A program made the position numbers and the translations under genes. A stretch of 64,000 bases of DNA, from positions 41,013,093-41,077,092 of the forward strand of contig CM036245.1 in NCBI GenBank assembly GCA_020698575.1, read 5' to 3'. Source of the DNA: Bostrychus sinensis (lineage: Eukaryota > Chordata > Actinopteri > Gobiiformes > Eleotridae). A model generated the notes under the pieces. That model did not search any database. It had not been told where the DNA came from and saw only the letters and a list, made by a program, of their open reading frames with translations. Of the stretch, positions 36,650-49,372 are shown piece after piece (within the stretch, counting starts at the first letter, position 1; each line of letters opens with the position of its first letter).

Positions 36650-39600
36650 AAGTCAACAAGATTTTAGCACATCAACATAGCTGTCGCTCAAATGAGACAT
36701 TAAGCTGAAAGTCCCTCAGTTCTGTCTTCTGAAGTAAGAGGACACTTTGGGACTGGCAGTTGGCTAACTGTCACAGGACTTTAGGCGGTGGACATGACCA
36801 AAGTGGCATGGTAAACGTGGTATTATTGTTTTCTAGAGGCAAAAGTGCAATGGAAAAACATTTGGTAGTCAAATGTAGTAGGGCACTGGGGACAGTCTTG
36901 TGACAGCATGGGATTTTCTGTACCTCAGAACAGCAAGCACAACACTGTACTGGCAGACAGGATACTGTCGTACCATTTGTGTACCATCAAATACTAAAAC
37001 AACCTACAGCAGATAAAATTTGTATTTACAAACACATTTGGATGTCTGTACCATGGCAGTGCAGAGTTTGGAGAAGCCGACAGGAGCAGCACACCAGAGA
37101 CATCTTGTGTTTATATAAACAGAAGGTTAAATACAACAGAAGTATTTGCTTTTATTTTTAATCTCCACAGGTGTGGACTGTCTTTGCTCCTATCTGCACT
37201 CTTAACTGAGAGTGTGCTGACAGTTTCCTTTAAAAACTCTCCTGAGCCACTGTCTCAGTGTCTGAGGCTTCACTCCAAACAGACATGAAAGTAATGTGGT
37301 AGTTACCGGAGCAGTAATGTGTGTTGCCATGACCCTGTCTCTCCAGTGAATCACTGTGAAATTAAGTGTTTACGTTATAACGTGAGCATGTCCAGCACTG
37401 ACTCAAGTAGCAGTCGTCTCTGACCCGATTCTGGCTTTCATGCGACACATTCGGCTGACTGACGATCAGATTCTTGGTATATGGGGCCAGAGCCGGTTCA
37501 CATACGAAAAACGTGTGCCTGTTATCAGTAAGTGAGACTACTGCTGGGCCAGAAGTGGGAGCAAGGTGTGTGGCCCACAACCAGCACAACTGATTCGGGC
37601 CACATACAAGACGGAGGACAAGTGGCACAGCAGCACAGTATCGTTGCTGGCCCGGTAACAACAAACAGCGTGTCAGGCAGGCATTTTTTTTACCTTAATG
37701 GAAAGACACTTCATTGGAATATAGCATGAGGAAACAGAGGGGCAGGGTCTTCATTAAATATCACTATACAAAACACTAAACTCTAAATATAGTTATTATT
37801 CTATCTGTTCTACAATATTATTGACTGGACATATCAACCAGCTTTAGATCAGTTAGCAGGAATGAGAGATTTATGCCTGTGAGAAACTGTCCCCGCCCAC
37901 CCGGTACACACTGGGTCAACAGCAACTACGTTTTAGTCACCGAGTTGATGCTCGGTGATGTTGGTGACGTGACGCTGACAGTTTGGAGCTGTCACTTCAA
38001 GGAGGCAACCTCTCGCTCTCAGTAACTAAAGTGGTCAGTTAGAGTTTTGACTTTGTATCTCTTATTTATCTCTTCCTGGCTTTGTACCAATGGCATACAT
38101 GTTTATAGGACCCAGTTTAGCTATTTAATAACTCAAAAACTGCTATTTCAAACGTTATAATGATTTTAACCGTTATAATTTGGATTAGCTACAACTGTAG
38201 CGTTAACGTTAATTGGGTTTGTGTCTCTGAGATTCATTATTGTTCTTCAATTGAAATTACAGTGGAGCTACACAAACATGTTATATTTGGGGAAAAAAAA
38301 CTTCTACTTAAAAAGAACAACTACAAGCTAATGCCAGAACTACATTTAAACCTCAGAATTCAGTATGTGAGCCGGATTCGGGCCAGAAGTCAACATGTCC
38401 GATGGTTTTGTGTCGGCATGCATTGCTTGGGCCTGAACTGGGCCAACTGTTCTTAAAGAGTCCGGCACACAGTACTCGGGCCGACATTAGGCCGCAGAAC
38501 CGGGCGCATAGTGGGCCGGAGGAAACATAAGGACGTAGGCCAAATCCGTGTCAGATAAAATTTGCTAGCTGGGGAGTATTCACCTCACTTTAGGCCCATC
38601 TCTGTCAAGCTTGGAAAGTTTTGTTTAAAAAGAACAGTGTCCTGTCTCTGCTGCAGCAACTAACTATATGTGTTCAACCTACAGCCCGCTGGCCAAATAC
38701 GGTATGTTATAAATTACTTCTAGTCCTAGTGAAGTCCAATATGTCTCCCACAGATTATTATTAATATATAAACATGTAAATATTTGATGCAAAATACAGG
38801 TCAGGTGAAACATTATAAGTTTGTTTTGTCTTAACCACACCAATAATAAATCACTGGGACGACTGATAATCACAACCAAAACCAGCCGTCTCACCACTAC
38901 AGTGTGATTGAGGAGTGACTACAAGACCGCTGAATAAATCCCAGCCAATATTAACAGCAGTGGTAGTAAAGTGAAAAAGCTGTTGAGAGTAGCTACTTCT
39001 ACTTGAAGTAGGCCTGACAGTACTTTAACTTGAGTACTGGTTTTGTAGCATTGAATTGGCTGCCTGAGCAGCATCAGCCCAGTCAGAGTATTTGGAGCAC
39101 ACACAGCTGTCCATGAAGGAATGTGTAGCAACACGGTCCAACATGTCTGAGAACAGTACCGAGACCAAAACAACTCGTGACTGTCTCACCGCCTTTACAG
39201 CAGTCTTGGCAACGAAACCAAATTTACAGCTTTCTTACATCCCTAACCAGAGTTCTACAACTACTGCCTCGGAAATACCATCAAACATAAAAGTACTCAC
39301 TCAGTTACTACAGTACAAGCACCAGTAAAATAAGGCGACTAGGCATGGTAATCCACTAAAATGCGAACAGAAAGCGTGGCCGAATACAAGTGCCAAGATT
39401 GTCCTGAAACGCAAAGTACTGCTGGTGTCCGTTACTCACCTCCTGAAGCTTCTGAAGAGCAGCTGACTGAAACACTGAAGCTCTCAGAGAGAGGTCTGCC
39501 TTCAACACACGACAATAAACAAAACTTTCGAAATAAATCTTCTTCCTGTGAGCCGGAGATTCTCTTCCGCCTTCCCCGCACAACCGCGGTAATGTGGGCC

Positions 39601-39660
39601 GCCAATTGTTCAGTGACGGTAATGTGGCCCGCACGAGAAAAGCGGTTGCACAATTTTCCG
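36650..39660 (-). other. inferred 5' intron of panx1
   Basis: The panx1 start codon is preceded by a TCTTCAG acceptor at 36635, so the sequence up to the candidate 5' exon near 39.67 kb is probably an intron. No gene is seen. GGGCC-rich stretches at about 37420-37660 and 38365-38560 share gggccagaagt and may be parts of one DNA-transposon family. Confidence 0.4.
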
Positions 39661-39669
39661 AGTACTTAC

Positions 39670-39725
39670 GGTAGCGGTAGCAGCGAAGACAGCGGACGTT
39701 CAGCTCCTGCTTCGTCTGGAAGATA
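39670..39725 (-). other. panx1: candidate noncoding first exon of panx1
   Basis: A strong minus-strand donor (CTACC|GTAAGTAC) lies at 39669 in a CpG-containing stretch upstream of panx1. The matching acceptor is the TTCAG just before the panx1 ATG. The transcription start is not determined. Confidence 0.4.
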
Positions 39726-39989
39726 GAGTCTTGCTATTGTTACATGTGAGTGTGTTCATGGTGAACACACTTTAAATATTATATGTAAATATTGGAAAAC
39801 GAAATTAAATGATTTTAAAAAAGAGTACACGGTCTATTTTTTTTAAAGATCATATTTAAATGTAGGCTAACCTTTCCTGAAGATTACTTTCTATAAACTG
39901 GAAATCTATATGACACTGTGTCCTCATGTATACATGTAAACAACTATACAATATATGAAAAGTACAGTAAAATGTCTTTGCAATTACAT

Positions 39990-40785
39990 AGTATTACATA
40001 CCACATGGTGCCATATTTATTTAATTCAAAAATCATATTACACAGAGGTTTGTGACAACTTCCACTGCAGTCTTATCCTTAGGGGTGCCCTCTACCAGCA
40101 TGCAGATGTTCATACACTTTTACTTTAACATTTTTTAATAAATCATATTCAAAGTACAGTAAAGTAACTGGAGGTGCCATTTTAAAATTATCCTAAAATC
40201 ATATTCTTAAGAGGTTTGTGACAACTTCCACTGCAGTCATGTCCTCAAGGAGGCCCCCTACCATCATGCAAATGTTCATACAATTTTACTGTACCAATTT
40301 TTAATAAATCATATTCCAAATACAGTAAAGTGACCTGAGGTGCCATTTTAAAATTATCCTAAAATCATATTCTTAAGAGGTTTGTGACAACCTCCACTGC
40401 AGTCTTATCCTTAGGGGTGCCCTCTACCAGCATGCAAATGTTCTTACAATTTTACTGTATCAATTTTTAATAAATCATATTAAAAATAGTCAAGTGACCC
40501 GAGGTGCCATTTTTAAATGGCCCTAAAATAATATGCTTAAGAGGTTTGTGCCAACTTCCACTGCAGTCATGTCCTCAAGGATGCCACCTACCAGCATGCA
40601 AATGTTCATACAATTTTACTGTACCAATTTTTAATAAATCATAATCAAAATATAGTAAAGTGACCTGAGGTGCTATTTTTAATTGGCCCTAAAACCATAT
40701 TCTTAAGAGGTTTGTGCCAACTTTCACTGCAGTCATGTCCTTAAGGGTGCCCTCTACCAGCATGCAAATGTTCATACAATTTTTA
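39990..40785. repeat. satellite, about 166-bp period, 4.5 copies
   Basis: The motif gaggtttgtg recurs at about 40044, 40211, 40377, 40541 and 40707. Each unit also contains actgcagtc, ccatcatgcaaatgttc-like and ttaataaatcata segments. Units are about 85-95% alike. No coding potential. Confidence 0.85.
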
Positions 40786-40985
40786 TAATAATAATAATGG
40801 GTTGGATTTATATTGCGCTTTACAAGGTTCCCAAAGCGCCTTACAATTTGGTCCATTATTCATTCACTTCTCAGTCACACTCGGTAGTGATGAGCTACTT
40901 CTGTAGCCACAGTTGCCCTGGGGCAGACTGACGGAAGCATGGCTGCCATTCTGCACTAACGGCCCCTCCGACAATACCTGATGCC
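40786..40985. repeat. teleost interspersed repeat (copy 2)
   Basis: Starts with (TAA)n, then atttatattgcgctttacaa, then gccctggggcagactgacgg; the last part matches 16884-16990. From 40986 to 42139 I see no gene. A poly-T tract lies at about 41688-41705. Confidence 0.55.
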
Positions 40986-42139
40986 TTCAGTAATGAAAGA
41001 ACTAACTGTCTTCTCTCGTCCGCCATGTCAGTTGTTGATGTACCAAATTATATATTAGGAATGTCAGGAAAGCTCTCCATTAATGCTCTGGCCATCTAGC
41101 AAAGTCATAGAATTTGATGCATGAACTCTTTTTTTTTATCATATATGATAAGTTCACAGCAGATATTTGCATGTTTATATTTGACTAACTGAACACCATC
41201 CAGTCACAGTTACAACTATTATTTGTTATTGTGTCAGGGGCAGTGGAGACATGTCATCTAATCATCCAGATCTCCACTGTATAGCCTTAAGCAATTCTCC
41301 ACTACATTGTTAAGAATAATTTAAATCAATTATTAATTGTTTTTGGAGGACCTTTGATTTTTTCAATGCAGGGCCAGGCCTTTAGTGCACAGTCACCAGA
41401 GAACCAGACATAAAAATACACAGAACTTACTACAGAAATCACTTATTTACTGACAGCAATACAAAACACAGTATCTGTTTTTTCAAGCCTAGTGAAAACC
41501 TGAAGACCACATTATGCACACTATGAAGAGTTACATGTGACGTGCTTACCGGACTTGTTTAGCAGCAAGACTGGAGGCAGCTAGCTCTGTTGGTGTTTGA
41601 GCGGGATCCAAAATGAAAACTGAACTAACTGAAGGATTTATATACTGTAAATAATGAAAACAAAAACCTGTGAGTTGGTGTCTACAATTTTTTTTTTTTT
41701 TTTTTACATACTGACTACACATAAATAACTAAAGATCACTTGCCAGAAGTTTTCAGTGGTTTCCATTCTCATTAACAAAAGAGATAATGGCTTCATAATT
41801 TTGAAAGATGACCTTGAAAAATATTCAACTTTTTTTTATAATAAAAGCTGTGCATAAGAGTGAGAGTGCATATATGAATCTTGTGGTATATTCTATTCAC
41901 CTTTGAGAGAGCTTGGCGTGAGAGAACATGCCAATCACCATACAACATCACTGTTGACACATAATGGCTCAGGATGTATATTTTACTTCGAACATTGAAT
42001 TCACTCGCCCAGATATGGAGAAATGCTTCTATTACCTGCATTTGGTATTGCAATGTGTAAATAGCAAGACAATTAATTTGTCCTGCTATAAATAACTGGT
42101 AATGGATTTACCTTATTATGAATAGTATTATATCAAGGA

Positions 42140-44341
42140 CCGTGACATCGCCCGGTATGGCGCAGCCGGGGCCCCACCCTGGAGCCAGGCCTGGGGTTGG
42201 GGCCTGAATGCGAGCGCCTGGTGGCCGGGCCTTTGCCCATGGGGCCCGGCCGGGTACAACCTGAAGGAGCGACGTGGGCCTGACCTCTTGAGGGCTCACC
42301 ACCCGCAGAGGAAATTGTAAGGAACTGGTGCAGTGTGGATCGGGTAGCAGTCGAAGGCGGGTGCCTCGGCAACCCGGTCCCCGGACACAGCTTCTAGCTG
42401 TAGGGACATGGAATGTCACCTCACTGGGGGGGAAGGAGCCTGAGCTTGTGCGGGAGGTTGAGAGATACCGGCTAGATATAGTTGGGCTCACCTCCACGCA
42501 CAGCTTGGGCTCTGGAACCCAGCTCCTCGAGAGAGGTTGGACTCTCCACCACTCTGGCGTTGCCCGCGGTGAGAGGCGGCGGGCTGGTGTGGGCTTGCTC
42601 ATAGCCCCCCAGCTCAGCCACCATGTGTCCCTGCACCTTCGGGTTGGGGACAGGTCTCTTGCTGTTGTTTGTGCCTATGGGCCAAATAGCAGTATAGAGT
42701 ACCTGGCCTTCTTGGAGTCCCTGGGAGGGGTACTGGAAGGTGCACCGACTGGGGACTCCATTGTTTTGCTGGGGGACTTCAACGCCCACGTGGGCAGCGA
42801 CAGTGACACCTGGAGGGGTGTGATTGGGAAGAACGGCCTCCCCAATCTGAACCCGAGTGGTGTTTTGTTATTGGACTTCTGTGCTAGTCACAGTTTGTCC
42901 ATAACAAACACCATGTTCAAGCACAGGGATGTCCATAAGTGCACGTGGCACCAGGACACCCTAGGCTGGAGGTCGATGATCGACTTTGTAGTTGTGTCAT
43001 CTGACCTTCGGCCGTGTGTTTTGGACACTCGGGTGAAGAGAGGGGCTGAGCTGTCAACCGATCACCACCTGGTGGTGAGTTGGATCCGCTGGCGGGGAAG
43101 GAGGCCGGACAGACGGCCGATAGTCGAACCTCGGATTCAGGAGAAACAATGTGGTTTTCGTCCTGGCCGTGGAACAGTGGACCAGCTCTATACCATCTAT
43201 CGGGTGCTCGAGGGTTCATGGGAGTGTGTTTTGTGGATTTGGAGAAGGCGTTTGACCGTGTCCCTCGTAGTGTCCTGTGGGGGGTGCTCTGGGAGTATGG
43301 GGTCCGGGGCCCTTTGCTAAGGGCTGTTCGGTCCCTGTACAACTGGAGCAGGAGTTTGGTCCTCATTGCCGATTGTAAGTCGGACCTGTTCCCAGTGCAT
43401 GCTGGCCTCTGGCAGGGCTGCCCTTTGTCACCAGTTCTGTTCATAATTTTTATGGACAGAATTTCTAGGCGCAGCCAGGGGCCAGAGGGAGTCTGGTTTG
43501 GGAACCACAGGATTTCATCTCTGCTTTTTGCGGATGATGTTGTCCTGTTGGCTTCATCAAACCGGGACTTTCAGTGTGTACTGGGGCGGTTTGCAGCCGA
43601 GTGTGAAGCGGCTGGGATGAGAATCAGCACCTCCAAGTCCGAGGCCATGGTTCTCGACCGGAAAAGGGTGGTTTGCCCTCTCCAGGTTGGAGGGGAGTTC
43701 CTGCCTCAAGTGGAGGAGTTTAAGTATCTTGGGGTCTTGTTCACGAGTGAGGGAAGGATGGAACGTGAGATCGACAGGAGGATCGGTGCAGCGTCTGCAG
43801 TAATGCGGCCGTTGTATCGGTCTGTTGTGGTAAAGAAGGAGCTGAGCCGAAAGGCGAAGCTCTCAATTTACCGGTCGATCTACGTTCCTACTCTCACCTA
43901 TGGTCATGAGCTTTGGGTCATGACCGAAAGGACAAGATCCCGGATACAAGCGGCTGAAATGAGTTTCCTCCGCAGGGTGGCTGGGCGCTCCCTTAGAGAT
44001 AGGGTGAGGAGCTCTGTCACCCGGGAGGAGCTCGGAGTAGAGCCGCTGCTCCTCCACATCGAGAGGAGTCAGTTGAGGTGGCTCGGGCATCTGTTCCGGA
44101 TGCCTCCTGGTCACCTCCCTGGGGAGGTGTTCCGGGCATGTCCCACCGGGAGGAGGCCCCGGGGAAGACCTAGGACACGCTGGAGGGACTATGTCTCTCG
44201 GCTGGCCTGGGAACGCCTTGGGGTTCCTCCAGAGGAGCTGGAGGAAGTGTCCGGGGAGAGGGATGTCTGGGTGTCCCTGCTTAGACTGCTGCCTCCGCGA
44301 CCCGGTCCCGGATAAAGCGGAAGAAGATGGATGGATGGATT
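42140..44341 (+). mobile_element. Rex3 (RTE-clade) LINE, internally deleted
   Basis: The 5' region (42140-42330) is GC-rich. The endonuclease follows from 42328, with GTWNVTSL, LLGDFNAHVGSDSDTWRG, RSMIDFVVVSSDLRP and STDHHLVVSWI. After about 43115 the sequence jumps to RIQEKQCGFRPGRGTVDQLY, so the endonuclease-RT linker and first RT motifs (over 1 kb) are missing. A second small deletion near 43225 shifts the frame. The RT then continues to 44315 with FVDLEKAFDRVP, GCPLSPVLFIIFMDRI and an intact SLLFADDVVLL catalytic motif. A (GATG)n tail ends at 44341. The ctgccctttgtcacca stretch at 43420 matches the region classically used to recognise Rex3. It is not autonomous. Confidence 0.85.
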
Positions 44342-44639
44342 GATTGCTTAGTGTGCGCATATACATTGTTTGTGATGTTTTTGTTCTTAGATTAGTTTGA
44401 TATCTTGTGTTATCCTGTGATTCATCGGGCAAGTCTGGAATTTCTGTGGCTTGATCAAAGAGTGTTGTTTCAAGCTGCATTGTGGATTTCTTGATGGAGT
44501 CCTGAAAAGCAGACATAAAAGCAAATTGTACTTAGGAAGAGGTAGTTTGATAATTGAATATCCCAATGAGAAATAAGAAAAGCAAACCAGCTATAATAAT
44601 AAGATTTTTTAACAGAAAGCATAAAGTGGGAATGCTTAA

Positions 44640-46320
44640 GCAAGGAAAACAGTTGAAGGGATCAGATGTCTATTGAAATGAACATCTGACCAAGAAAAAT
44701 GCAGACCTTGCCAGAGAGGCTTGTTTTCTGAGAAAACAGAAGAAAATACAAGCTACATGGACAGCAAATTGTAAGATTTTTATAAAGTTAAATGGGACTC
44801 CAGAAGAGGCAAAAGTTTTGGTCATCAGGAGTATGGAGGAACTTGAAAAATACTGTTAAAACTAGGCAAAATGTGATTACAAAAAAGAAAACAATACAAT
44901 AGCAAAATACAACAATAGTTCAACAGTTCAACAATAAATGACAGGCCATAATAACAAATGGACCTCATTGCCTGGACTGGACACTATTGCATATACTGAG
45001 TACAAAACACAAGATGTAGAAAATAACATCAATCCAGACAACAATTTTTTAATTAATGTCGATAATAGCTGTGACTATTACGCAGATGAAGACCCACTTC
45101 AACAGTAGAAGTCTATATGCTAACTTTAATGACATTAAAGAATACCTAAGTAATTTCAGTAAATCATTTAATGTTATTGCAATAACAAAGACTTGGATTA
45201 AACCTGGGAAGGAGGTAGACTTTGAAATCAAGGGTTATGAGTTGAACTTTATAAGTAGGACTAGTAAAACTAGAGGAGGTGTGGCAATTTTTATAGATAA
45301 AAAATTACCCTATAAAGTCTTGCACAACATGACAGTTGTTGTTGATGGTTTGTTGGAATGTATTACAATAGAAATTTTTATGGAGAAGATGAAAAATATT
45401 GTTGTCAGTTGTATTTACAGAGCTCCAGGATCAGGTATACAGATGTTCAAAGAATGGTTGGAACTAACTTATTCATCAATATTGAATAAGAGACTATTTA
45501 TCTGTGTGGATTTTAATATTTTAATATTTAATAAATGGCGGAAGAATTTACAACCTCATTGTACAGTATGGGGTTATTTCCGAAAATTAATAGGCCAAGT
45601 CGAATTACTTCTCACAGTTTTACACTGATAGATAACATTTTCACAAACATTATGGAAAATAGTATTATTAGTGGACTTCTGTACAATGACATTACTGATC
45701 ATTTGCCAATTTTCATCTTGTACAACTGCAATAACTGCAAACTCAGGAAGACAGAAAAAAATAAATTCAATAGAATAAGAACTGAAGCTATAAATGCACT
45801 CAAAAATCAATTATCCAAACAGAACTGGAATGAAGTATATGAAAAAGAAGATGTAGATAAAGCATATGATAGGTTCCTAGAAATATTTATGAAATTGTAT
45901 GATCAAAATTGCCCTGTAAGACAATACAGGGATAGAAAAAAGCATGTAGACCAGCCTTGGATCACAAAAGGATTAAAAAATGCCTGCAAAAAGAAAAATG
46001 CACTATATAGACAATTTATAAAAGAAAGAACAACAGAGAATGAAAACAAATATAAAACATATAAGAATAAATTAACAAATATTATGAGAATGTGTAAAAA
46101 GAAATATTACAATGAAATCCTAGAGAGTAATAAAAACAATACTAAAGGAACATGGAATGTGCTCAACAGTATTATTAGAAAAAGACCTAAAAGTGAAGGA
46201 TTCCCAGAATATTTTACTGAAAATGATAAGAATGTTAAAGACATACAAGAGGTAGTTAATGATTTCAACAAGTTCTTTGTAAATGTAAAGTGTAAAGCCA
46301 CCTTACCGAGCATTTACTCA
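44640..46320 (+). mobile_element. AT-rich non-LTR retrotransposon, 5' half only
   Basis: The endonuclease segment 45056-45628 (IAITKTWIKPGKEVDFEIKG, RTSKTRGGVAIFIDKKLPYK, SCIYRAPGSG) runs by a frameshift into 45535-46310 (RPSRITSHSFTLIDNIFTN, DITDHLPIFILYNC, then a Lys-rich linker with KKYYNEIL). Reverse transcriptase motifs are absent: the copy stops at an AT-rich microsatellite near 46330. The GDFN motif reads VDFN. It belongs to the APE-endonuclease LINE group; the clade is not certain. Confidence 0.7.
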
Positions 46321-46369
46321 TCCTTTCAAAGCAATATATATAAATATAAATATAAATATATACTTTTTG

Positions 46370-46785
46370 AAAGGATATTTCATGCTGCCAATCACAAACA
46401 TGCCCCAGCCGTACTCCACTCGGTTTGATGCTGGCCCATTTGGGCATGTCCGGGCATGTTCCCGTAGCAGCAGTAGTAGATCCCAGATAGGGTTTCCAAA
46501 GACAGGGCCGAGTGCATGTTCGCTCTTGGAATGTAAGTCCCACTAAAAGGCGGTGACAGCTCGGCCCAACTCCCTTAAAAGGAAGTGGGAATGCACGGGA
46601 CCGATCCTCTGCACAGAAATCCAACACCCGGGCACTACAGCGTGGCAGAGCCACTAGCGCCGCCGTCAACACCAGCGCCACACCGGCCCGCACCGAACCA
46701 GGCACCCGGAGCGATACGCACAAACACAGAGAGGGATGCACAAACCCAGAACAGCAGCTAACTGAGCTGCCACCAGACCGAGTGC
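46370..46785. other. repeat-like stretch, no gene
   Basis: GC-rich sequence with open frames on the minus strand but no recognisable protein. It is probably repeat-derived. Confidence 0.3.
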
Positions 46786-46787
46786 AC

Positions 46788-47075
46788 ATAGGTTAGGGCT
46801 CGAGCTGTCTCTCCAAATTGGGCCTAAAAGGACAGCAGCAGACCAGAACAGAACAACAGAACAACATTGGCTTTGGGCTAAAGCAGCACTCCCAGGATTA
46901 GGGTTAGTGAAGAGTTCCAAAGAAGCAGCTGACTGAGCTGCACGCCGACTGAGTGCACATTGGTTAGGATTAGGGCTGTACCCCTAGGGTTAAGGTTAGG
47001 AGCAGGGCCCTGGCTTATGCTTAAAAAGGACAGCTGCCAACCAAGATGAAAGGGTTAGGGTTAGGATTTTGAAAT
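46788..47075 (+). repeat. degenerate telomere-like repeats
   Basis: Scattered ggttagggct, gattagggttagt, ggttaggattagggct, agggttaaggttagg and agggttagggttagg motifs occur here, and again at 47757-47772. They are interrupted by an internal duplication (gcagctaactgagctgc / gcagctgactgagctgc). This fits old interstitial telomeric sequence. Confidence 0.5.
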
Positions 47076-47209
47076 TGTCTCGGTGACTCTCCCTATAACA
47101 CTCCATGTGAGTGAATAGTTAATAGAGAGTCAAAGGTAGTGCACTGGCCCACGCACGTCATCTGCAACTCCCCAAGTCTTGACAGGGATATAGGGAAGGA
47201 TACCACTCA

Positions 47210-47460
47210 ATCGCCATCAAAGTGAAATATCTCAAGAACGGAATGAGATAGAGCCCTACTTTCTTTTGCGTTGTGATCAGCTCGCCCTAAGCTTTCCATT
47301 GATGTGTGTATGATGGCTGTGGGCCCTACCGTTCTTGAGATCCCAATCCCCCCAAATCCATCAAAGTGACATATCTCAGCCCCGGAAGGAGGTAGAGAGG
47401 TGGTTCTTGATGCGTTGCAACCGTCTTGATGAGAGCTTTCAATTGATGTGTGTTTCATGG
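47210..47460. repeat. two copies of a ~145-bp unit
   Basis: ccatcaaagtga..atatctca occurs at about 47214 and 47358, and each unit ends with an attgatgtgtgt motif. The copies are diverged. From 47461 to 47853 nothing is recognised except the GAAA repeats noted below. Confidence 0.55.
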
Positions 47461-47825
47461 TTTTAGGAGATAAAAGAAAAATGATTTTTTTTTCTAAGTG
47501 TTAAAAATGTCTAAAAAGTTTTGTAAAGCTGAAATTTGGAGAGCACACGTTTCAGACCATTCACTACACGGACGCATAAAGGGAGGCGAGTTTTAGGTGT
47601 AGTTCCTTTGTTGTCCAGAAGGTGGTGCTGTTGAGATGAGTAGGTAGAGCGCTCGGCAATAGGTGTCCAGCGCAAGTTTGAGGTTTGTATCTCTTAGCGT
47701 TTGTAAGATGCAGGCCTTAAAGTGGTAAAAGACATGAACTTTTTGTAAGCGGTCACTGGTTAGGGTTAGGGCCAGGTACCCCAAATGGTTAAGGTAAGTG
47801 TTTGGGCCATGTGTAGGTGTAAAAA

Positions 47826-47856
47826 AGTGAAACTGAAAGTGAAACTGAAAGTGAAA
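47826..47856 (+). promoter_or_regulatory. GAAACT/GAAAGT repeats resembling an interferon-response element
   Basis: Repeated gtgaaactgaaa units fit the GAAANNGAAA pattern bound by IRF factors. They lie directly against the left end of the DIRS element. The function is speculative, since such repeats arise by chance slippage too. Confidence 0.25.
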
Positions 47857-48206
47857 GGGATTTGGCCTGCTTATATACAATCAACAGCACCTGCGAGATT
47901 AGGCGCACCTGGTTGATTGAGCTGGGGAGGAATAAAAGGTACGTGACAGGAACAGTCTCCAGATCAAGTTTGTCTGAAGACCGCCCAGACACACCCCCCA
48001 GGGGCGGCACTGCAAACACAGCATCTCGTTCCCGCTTTATCGGGGAACAGGGTTACGTCAAGTAACCTGAGACGTTCCCCTTCAAAAGCTAAACTTCGAT
48101 GCTGCGTAGCATACGCTATAGGAACGAGAATACCAACGCTGCCACCCCAAAAGTGTCTGGACTCCAAGGTAGTGAAGAGCACTAAGACCGAGGAGACAAA
48201 CACGAC

Positions 48207-48560
48207 TCAGGATGAAGACTCAAGGACACGAGAGCCAGGAGTCACATGAACATCCAAACTATAAAATTTGATAAAAGTGTGCGGATAGGACCAGCCTGCC
48301 GCATCACATATCAAATGTAGAGGGGCCCCCTTTGCCAGGGCCAAAGAGGAGCCCACCCCTCTGGTCGAATGAGCTCTGACACCCACAGGCGGGGGTAGAC
48401 CACACGCCACATAGGTCAGAGCAATAGCATCCCTCACCCATCGGGACATAGTCTGTGTAGTGGCCGCAGCTCCCCGCTGACGGCCCCCGTAACACAAAAA
48501 GAACTGCTCAGACTTGTGCCACGGATCAGTGTGACGGACATATGCCCGGAGCGCATGCAC
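48207..48560 (-). pseudogene. DIRS tyrosine recombinase, C-terminal part
   Basis: About 117 open codons carry FFLCYGGRQRG, GVRAHSTRGVGSSLALAKGA and AGWSYPHTFIKFYSLDV. The HxxR box (HSTR) and the catalytic tyrosine (FY) of the R-H-R-Y recombinase family are visible. The N-terminal half with the first catalytic arginine is missing. Confidence 0.75.
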
Positions 48561-48636
48561 CGGGCACAGTAAATGAAGCTTCTCCTACTCCGGCGTAACA
48601 AACGGCGGAGGACAGAAAGCCTGAAGAATAACAGGA

Positions 48637-49170
48637 TTAGTTGCCTAATTGTATCTGAGACACAATCATTTTTATGGTCAACATTTTGAATTTGAACACC
48701 CTCAGGAAGCGGTTCAGACCGCGCAGATCCAATATTGGGCGTAAACCCCCATCCTTCTTGGGAACCAGGAAGTAACGGCTGTAATAACCGGACCACCTGT
48801 CTGCCAGAGGGACGCGCTCTATGGCCCCCTTGTCCAGCAAGACACACAGCTCCTGAGTCAGAACATGTGCCTGCTCCGCCCCCACAGAAGTGGAAACCAC
48901 GCCGTTGAAGCGCGGAGGCCGATGTGCAAACTGAATCCTGTAACCCCCCGCGACGGTCTTTAGCACCCAAGGGGAGATGTGAGGCAGAGACGCCCAGGCT
49001 GCCAAATTCTCTGAGAGAGGCACCAGAGACACGTCGGCTGGTGGGGAGGGGGTTACGGAGGGGGAAGGCGCTAATAATATGCCGGGGACCACTGCTCCCT
49101 GAAACGCCAGTGGCGGCGGGGAAAAAACAGCAAGCCCCTCCTGGGGGAGGGGACCCAGGCGCCCGAGCAT
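48637..49170 (-). pseudogene. DIRS reverse transcriptase, N-terminal part
   Basis: Contains YSRYFLVPKKDGGLRPILDL followed by RGLNRFL and FKMLT, the first RT motifs of DIRS elements. The frame ends shortly after, at the internal deletion, so the catalytic YADD-type motif is absent. Confidence 0.75.
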
Positions 49171-49372
49171 CAGGAAGTAGATCTCTTGTTAGAGATCACG
49201 GTGCACAGGTCCAGCCTCTTAGAAGTGGAGCGGCGGTCAGCCCCCCAAGCCTTAGGCGGGGGGGCGCGTTCCGCCACACTCTGCTTCTGGGCAGCACGCC
49301 AGGAAGAGGCTGGACCTGGCCGACGGCCCCGGGACCTGAGCGCGGCGGGGGAGGAACCTCACAAACGCTTCC

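Noticed and set aside
42108..44516. Long minus-strand frames opposite the Rex3 element
   Set aside because: They are shadows of the Rex3 coding strand and show no family motifs.
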